Assembly (NCBI RefSeq): GCF_900155885.1 | Contig: NZ_FTMB01000003.1 | Coordinates: 186,001 to 250,000, forward strand | Length of the DNA: 64,000 nucleotides | DNA from: Rhizobium sp. RU20A | GTDB taxonomy: Bacteria; Pseudomonadota; Alphaproteobacteria; Rhizobiales; Rhizobiaceae | Direction of reading: 5' to 3' | Shown: positions 59,855 to 64,000 of the stretch, piece by piece | How positions within the stretch are numbered: position 1 is the first letter of the stretch | Layout of the letters: every line of letters starts with the position of its first letter | The notes under the pieces: model-generated | Told to the model about the DNA's origin: nothing | Database searches by the model: none | What the model saw: the letters and a program-made list of their open reading frames with translations, nothing else | Translations under genes and position numbers: made by a program

Positions 59855-60837
59855 GCGCACCTCTTTCCATCTTCGACCGGCAGAACCCGCATCTGGAGCC
59901 CAGCACGCTGGTTGCCTTTGCGGAAAACAATCTCGACCGCCAGTCCGAGCACCGCGCCGAGGACTGCCTCGAAAAGGCATTCGCCACGCCCGGCGCCCAT
60001 GTCTTCGCCTTCGCCGGCGGGCGGCTGGTGGTGAAGCACGACGAGAAGATCGTCGACCCGCTGTTTGCGCCCTACGAGCTTGCCGATCTCAAGCCCGATC
60101 TCGATGAGGCCATCCTGCTCGGCTTCCTGCCGAACGGCGAGCCGCGCCTTGCCGTGCCCGTCGGGCTGACGGAGGAGGACCTGCCGAAGGATTTCAAGCT
60201 GACGGACGGGCGCACGGTCTATCGCCAGCAGATGCTGCCGGAAGACGTGCTCGGCCAGTTCGCGCAGGCCTCCAGCCTGATCAGCTGGGCGGCGGCGAAC
60301 CGGTTCTGTGGCAAGTGCGGCGGGCAGATGGAGCCGAAGGGCGGCGGCTATCGCCGGTCGTGCCCCGCCTGCGGCAATCTTTCGTTTCCGCGCACCGACC
60401 CGGTCGTCATCATGCTGACGGTCGATCTCGAACGGGACCTCTGCCTGCTCGGCCGCGGCCATCATTTTCCGGAGGGCATGTATTCCTGTCTCGCCGGCTT
60501 CCTGGAGCCGGGCGAGACCATCGAAAATGCCGTGCGCCGTGAAACGCTGGAGGAATCCGGCATTCACATCGGACGAGTGCGCTATCATGCCTCGCAACCC
60601 TGGCCGATGCCGCACAGCTTGATGATCGGCTGCTATGCGGAGGCAAAAAACACCGAGATCAAGCGCGACGAGCAGGAACTCGAGGATTGCCGCTGGTTCA
60701 CGCGCGAGGAGACCGCGGCCATGCTGGAGCGCGTCACCGGCGTTGCCGGGGCAGAAGGTCACACCGTTCCGCCGCCCAAGGGCGCCATCGCCCACCGGCT
60801 GATGCGCGACTGGCTGGACTGGGGCCGGACGGGGTGA
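59851..60837 (+). CDS. nudC: NADH pyrophosphatase NudC
   Basis: A 328-residue enzyme that splits NADH to NMNH and AMP and can remove NAD caps from RNA. The zinc ribbon (FCGKCGGQ and CPACGNLS) is near residue 153-177. The Nudix box begins GFLEPGETIENAVRRE and ends in EES-G, and SQPWPMPHSLM is the NADH-specific signature. Length is above the E. coli form (257) because of an N-terminal domain, as usual. Coupled to the HIT gene. Confidence 0.95.
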   Translation: MSAPLSIFDRQNPHLEPSTLVAFAENNLDRQSEHRAEDCLEKAFATPGAHVFAFAGGRLVVKHDEKIVDPLFAPYELADLKPDLDEAILLGFLPNGEPRLAVPVGLTEEDLPKDFKLTDGRTVYRQQMLPEDVLGQFAQASSLISWAAANRFCGKCGGQMEPKGGGYRRSCPACGNLSFPRTDPVVIMLTVDLERDLCLLGRGHHFPEGMYSCLAGFLEPGETIENAVRRETLEESGIHIGRVRYHASQPWPMPHSLMIGCYAEAKNTEIKRDEQELEDCRWFTREETAAMLERVTGVAGAEGHTVPPPKGAIAHRLMRDWLDWGRTG

Positions 60838-60853
60838 GGGCGTTGATCCGGCC

Positions 60854-61558
60854 ATGACGCGCTCCGAGCGGCTTCTCGCGCTGATCCAGGTCCTGCGCCG
60901 GCATCGCATGCCGGTTAGCGGGCGTGCGCTCGCCGAGGAAACCGGCGTCAGCCTGCGCACGCTCTATCGCGACATTTCAAGCCTTCAGGCGCAGGGCGCG
61001 CCGATCGAGGGCGAGGCCGGCATCGGCTATGTGCTGCGCCCTGGTTTCCTCCTGCCGCCGATGATGTTTTCCGTCGAGGAGATCGAGGCGCTGGTACTCG
61101 GCTCTCGCTGGGTGGCGCGGCGGGCGGATGCTTCGCTGTCAGTTGCGGCCGAGGAAGCGCTTTCGAAAATCGCTGCCGTCCTGCCGGCGGCGCTGCGCGA
61201 GGAGCTCGACGGCTCCACCCTCCTCGTCGGTCCGCCACGCGCGCGTCAGGATCGGATCGACATCGGCCTGTTCCGCGCCGCGATCCGCAACGAGCAGAAG
61301 GTGCGGCTTTCCTATGAGGATCTGTCGGGCCGGCGCTCGGAGCGCATCATCTGGCCCTTTGCGCTCGGCTTTTTCGAGGAAGTGCGCGTGGTGGCCGGCT
61401 GGTGCGAGCTGCGGCAGGAACTCCGGCATTTTCGCGCCGACCGCATGCTGGAAGCCGTCAATACAGGCGAGCGCTATCCAAGGCGGCGACAGGTTCTGTT
61501 GAAGGAATGGCGGGACGAGCGAGCCCGCATCGACGACAAGACTGCTGACGGAAACTGA
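60854..61558 (+). CDS. YafY-type transcriptional regulator with WYL domain
   Basis: A 234-residue regulator. The N-terminal HTH_11 (residues about 5-60, RALAEETGVSLRTLYRDISSL) binds DNA. The C-terminal WYL domain (about 135-205; RNEQKVRLSYEDLSGRRSERIIWPFAL) senses an unknown ligand. Only 16 bases separate it from nudC, so cotranscription is possible. The target may be the following VOC gene. Confidence 0.9.
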   Translation: MTRSERLLALIQVLRRHRMPVSGRALAEETGVSLRTLYRDISSLQAQGAPIEGEAGIGYVLRPGFLLPPMMFSVEEIEALVLGSRWVARRADASLSVAAEEALSKIAAVLPAALREELDGSTLLVGPPRARQDRIDIGLFRAAIRNEQKVRLSYEDLSGRRSERIIWPFALGFFEEVRVVAGWCELRQELRHFRADRMLEAVNTGERYPRRRQVLLKEWRDERARIDDKTADGN

Positions 61559-61604
61559 CACTGGCTCGGCCTAGACCAGGGATCCCAACCAAGGAGACCC
61601 TGAC

Positions 61605-61970
61605 ATGACACCGAACCTGATGATCCTCTATGTCGCCGACACCGTCGCCAGCGCTGCCTTTTACGCCGATCTCTTTGGCCAGCCGGCCCGCGCGCTTTCG
61701 CCCGGCTATGCGGCCTTTAATTTCGACAACGGCCTGTCGCTCGGCCTGCTTTCCAAGGCATCGACGGCGCTGATCCATCCGCATGGCGACGACGCGACCG
61801 AAATCGCCTTCATGGTGGCGGGAGATGCGGCCGTGGAGGCTTGCTACCGAGACTGGCAGGACAAGGGCCTGACCTTCGTCCAGCCGCTGACCCGCTTCGA
61901 ATTCGGCCCGACCTTCGTCGCGCTCGATCCAGATGGTCACCGCCTGCGGGTCTGCCTCATCGACGAGTGA
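61605..61970 (+). CDS. VOC family (glyoxalase/bleomycin-resistance-like) protein
   Basis: A 121-residue two-beta-alpha-beta-unit protein. LMILYVADTVASAAFYADLFGQPA begins the first module and FGPTFVALDPDGHRLRVCLIDE ends the second. Metal ligands (His/Glu) are not complete, so it may bind rather than transform substrates. Strong AAGGAG before the ATG. It lies 46 bases after the WYL regulator gene, a pairing seen for regulator/effector couples. Confidence 0.88.
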   Translation: MTPNLMILYVADTVASAAFYADLFGQPARALSPGYAAFNFDNGLSLGLLSKASTALIHPHGDDATEIAFMVAGDAAVEACYRDWQDKGLTFVQPLTRFEFGPTFVALDPDGHRLRVCLIDE

Positions 61971-61995
61971 AGGGCGGCCTTCCAGAAACGCAAAA

Positions 61996-62012
61996 GGCCG
62001 GCAAAGCCGGCC
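61996..62012 (-). terminator. terminator after the DUF1127 gene
   Basis: GGCCGGC-AAA-GCCGGCC on the plus strand is a 7-bp stem with a 3-base loop; on the minus strand it is followed by TTTTGCGTTT. Confidence 0.75.
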
Positions 62013-62070
62013 AGGAGCGTCTCAGTCCTCTAAACGCCTAGCGCTGCCAACCGGCGGCGCAGGCATTGTA

Positions 62071-62208
62071 TCAGCGGCCGTATACGGCACTGCGGATCTG
62101 CGAGCGGGAGATGCCGATGTCGGCCAGCTCGTGGTCGCTGAGGCGGTTCAGTTCGCGGACAGCGCGGCGCTGGGCGACAAATTCATTGATCTTGGTACGG
62201 AAGTTCAT
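62071..62208 (-). CDS. DUF1127 domain-containing small protein
   Basis: A 45-residue basic protein: MNFRTKINEFVAQRRAVREL followed by NRLSDHELADIGISRSQI, the core of DUF1127. Small Arg-rich DUF1127 proteins bind RNA and in Agrobacterium and Rhodobacter affect phosphate and one-carbon metabolism. The ATG follows AGAGGAAA at good spacing. Transcribed alone, with a terminator behind it. Confidence 0.9.
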   Translation of the reverse strand: MNFRTKINEFVAQRRAVRELNRLSDHELADIGISRSQIRSAVYGR

Positions 62209-62327
62209 GGCCGTTTCCTCTTTCTATCTTGTATGGCCGGAACATAGCCGAACTGCCCAAAAATCAGCAGCGCGATGATTGCAAATTAGGCATGCATTTG
62301 CAGCGTACCGGGTTAATGACGAACGCC

Positions 62328-62363
62328 AAAAAGGCCGCGATCCTTAAGGGTTGCGGCCTTTTT
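62328..62363. terminator. bidirectional terminator after pheA
   Basis: A perfect 11-bp stem AAAAAGGCCGC (62328-62338) / GCGGCCTTTTT (62353-62363) with a 14-base loop. It ends pheA on the minus strand and can also serve plus-strand transcripts. Confidence 0.85.
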
Positions 62364-62411
62364 GCGATTGATCGAAAAAGAGACTGGGCGCTACCGGCGC
62401 CTAAAAATTGC

Positions 62412-63266
62412 TCACAGCGTTCCGCGCATCGGATGGGCGGGATAGGCGCCGAGAATGCGGACCTTTTCGGAGAAGAATTTCAGTTCCTCCAGCGCCCGGC
62501 GCACATTGGCGTCATCCGGGTGCCCCTCGATATCGGCATAGAACTGGGTGGCGATGAACTTGCCACCGATCTGGTAGCTTTCGAGCTTCGTCATGTTGAT
62601 CCCGTTCGTCGCAAAGCCGCCGAGCGCCTTGTAGAGGGCGGCCGGGATGTTGCGGACATTGAAGACGAAGGTGGTGACGATGCGGTCGTCGTCGCGTTTG
62701 CGCTCGATGACGCTTTCCTTGCGCGAGAGAACAACGAATCGCGTGACGTTGCTTTCGAGATCCTCGACATTTTCCTCGATGATCTCGAGACCGTAGAGGT
62801 CGGCCGCAAGGCGCGGGGCGAGCGCGGCCATGCTGCGGTCACCGGTCTCGGCGACCAGCTTTGCGGCGCCCGCCGTATCGCCGGCGATCACCGGCTTCCA
62901 GCCATTGGCGCGCACGATCTTCCGGCACTGGCCGAGCGCGTGGATGTGGCTGTGGACGGTGCGTACCTCTTCGTGGCGCACGCCCGGCAGGACCATGAGT
63001 TGGAAGCGGATCGGCATGAAATATTCGCCGATGATATGCAGGCGCGATTCCGGCAGGAGGTGATGGATATCGGCGACGCGTCCGGCGATCGTGTTCTCGA
63101 TCGGGATCATCGCAATATCGGCCTCGCCATTCTCCACCGCCAGGAAGGCATCCTCGAAGGTCTGGCAGGGCAGCGGCTCCATCTGCGGAAACATGTCGCG
63201 GCTCGCCATGTCGGAGTTGGCGCCGAATTCGCCCTGGAAGGCGATCCTGTTGGTCTTGGCTGTCAT
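62412..63266 (-). CDS. pheA: prephenate dehydratase
   Basis: A 284-residue enzyme converting prephenate to phenylpyruvate in phenylalanine synthesis. The PDT domain (about 5-185) contains RIAFQGEFGANSDMA and the catalytic TRFVVLSRK. A C-terminal ACT domain (about 200-275; FVFNVRNIPAALYKALGGF, SYQIGGKFIATQFYADIEG) senses phenylalanine. It lacks chorismate mutase, as in other alphaproteobacteria. It starts 59 bases after the kdsB stop. Confidence 0.96.
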   Translation of the reverse strand: MTAKTNRIAFQGEFGANSDMASRDMFPQMEPLPCQTFEDAFLAVENGEADIAMIPIENTIAGRVADIHHLLPESRLHIIGEYFMPIRFQLMVLPGVRHEEVRTVHSHIHALGQCRKIVRANGWKPVIAGDTAGAAKLVAETGDRSMAALAPRLAADLYGLEIIEENVEDLESNVTRFVVLSRKESVIERKRDDDRIVTTFVFNVRNIPAALYKALGGFATNGINMTKLESYQIGGKFIATQFYADIEGHPDDANVRRALEELKFFSEKVRILGAYPAHPMRGTL

Positions 63267-63325
63267 GGCGGTGGCCTGCTTGTCAGAGGGGCATGGGTGA
63301 AGGGAAAAGCCGAAGGCGGGACCGA

Positions 63326-64000
63326 TCAGGCCCGGGCGGTGAGGATGCGGCGCGCCTTTTCGAGGTCCGCCGGCGTATCGACCCCGAGCGGAACGGCGGT
63401 GACGATCTCCACGTCGATGCGCATTCCCGCTTCCAGCGCCCGCAACTGCTCCAGCGATTCCCGCTTTTCGAGTGCGGAGGGGGCGAGCGAAACGAAGCGC
63501 TCCAGCGCGGCGCGGCGATAGGCGTAAAGACCGATGTGATGGTAGAGCGGCCCCTTGCCATGGGGGGCGGTGGCGCGGGTGAAATAGAGGGCGCGAAGGC
63601 GGGCGTCCGAAAGGGGCGCGCCGACCACCTTCACGACATTCGGATTGGTCTTCTCCTCCTCGTCGTCGATCTCGACCGTCAGCGTGGCGATATCGACGTC
63701 GGCGACCGCGAAGGGACGCATCACCGCGCGGATCGTCTCCGGCTCGATGGTGGGCAGATCGCCCTGCACATTGATGACGAAGTCGACACGGTGCTCGGGA
63801 TCAACGGCCTCGAGCGCCTCGAAGATGCGATCGGAGCCGGACTGGTGGTCGGCGCGGGTCATGACGACCTCGAAGCCGGCGGATTTTACGGCATCGAACA
63901 CGGCAGGATCATCGACCGCCACCACGACGCGGCCCATCTTCGCCTCGGCGGCACGACGGGCGACCTGCACAATCATCGGGGCACCGCAGATATCGGCGAG
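63326..64000 (-). CDS. kdsB: 3-deoxy-manno-octulosonate cytidylyltransferase, cut by window end
   Basis: An incomplete gene of 224 codons plus stop; the start lies beyond the window. KdsB activates Kdo with CTP for lipopolysaccharide. [38 protein letters not shown] and [12 protein letters not shown] with the final [12 protein letters not shown] are diagnostic. Eight in-frame codons upstream of its first internal ATG (LADICGAP) confirm that the frame continues off the edge. Confidence 0.95.
   Translation of the reverse strand, partial: LADICGAPMIVQVARRAAEAKMGRVVVAVDDPAVFDAVKSAGFEVVMTRADHQSGSDRIFEALEAVDPEHRVDFVINVQGDLPTIEPETIRAVMRPFAVADVDIATLTVEIDDEEEKTNPNVVKVVGAPLSDARLRALYFTRATAPHGKGPLYHHIGLYAYRRAALERFVSLAPSALEKRESLEQLRALEAGMRIDVEIVTAVPLGVDTPADLEKARRILTARA

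Overview
The window is chromosomal DNA of an alphaproteobacterium of the Rhizobiales, most likely the Rhizobiaceae (Rhizobium / Sinorhizobium / Agrobacterium / Shinella group; the genus cannot be settled by eye). The signs are high GC, rhizobial intergenic palindromes, an Irr iron regulator with an Irr box in front of mbfA, a FYDLN acid-rich protein, and gene neighbourhoods (irr-fabA-fabB, cmk-rpsA, pnp-rpsO-truB-rbfA-infB-ylxR-nusA-rimP, recR-ybaB-dnaX-SRP RNA) known from rhizobial chromosomes. It is mostly core genome. I saw no prophage, insertion sequence, CRISPR array or integrase.

Layout. 1-4100: small accessory metabolic genes (oxidoreductase, acetyltransferase, LysR regulator, aldo/keto reductase). 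4100-11040: repeats, an M15-like protein, then the minus-strand translation cluster infC - rpmI - rplT - kinase-like gene - pheS - pheT, with infC starting at ATT. 11270-20000: alpha/beta hydrolase, transglutaminase-like cysteine protease, MbfA under an Irr box, EF-P with its two modification enzymes (EpmA, EpmB) divergently placed, an OmpA lipoprotein, a glutamine amidotransferase, a DoxX protein, a SelW-type protein and tRNA-Leu(CAG). 20300-24300: a probable three-gene signalling operon of a periplasmic sulfite-oxidase-fold protein, a hybrid histidine kinase with HPt, and an HD-GYP response regulator. 24300-27700: a dehydrogenase, small secreted and membrane proteins, RNase D, tRNA-Ala(GGC) and the FYDLN protein.

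27880-40860: cmk-rpsA, a large disordered protein, a nicotinamide phosphoribosyltransferase, a run of membrane proteins (TMEM43-like, YdcF-like, TRIC-like), irr, fabA, fabB and an RsmC-like methyltransferase. 41050-52400: pnp, rpsO, a tandem SH3 protein, truB, rbfA, infB, ylxR, nusA, rimP, all on the minus strand; the rimP end carries a terminator-like hairpin directly behind its promoter. 52550-64000: an MFS transporter, lytic transglycosylase, recR, MOSC protein, ybaB, dnaX, SRP RNA, HIT protein, nudC, WYL regulator, VOC protein, DUF1127 protein, pheA and a kdsB cut by the window end.

Most genes serve translation and RNA metabolism, with fatty-acid synthesis, iron control and cell-envelope functions around them. 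The least conventional content is the kinase-like gene coupled to pheS that lacks the canonical catalytic aspartate, the 20302-24297 signalling operon, the Irr/MbfA pair, and the absence of aroA and fabI from places where related genomes usually carry them.
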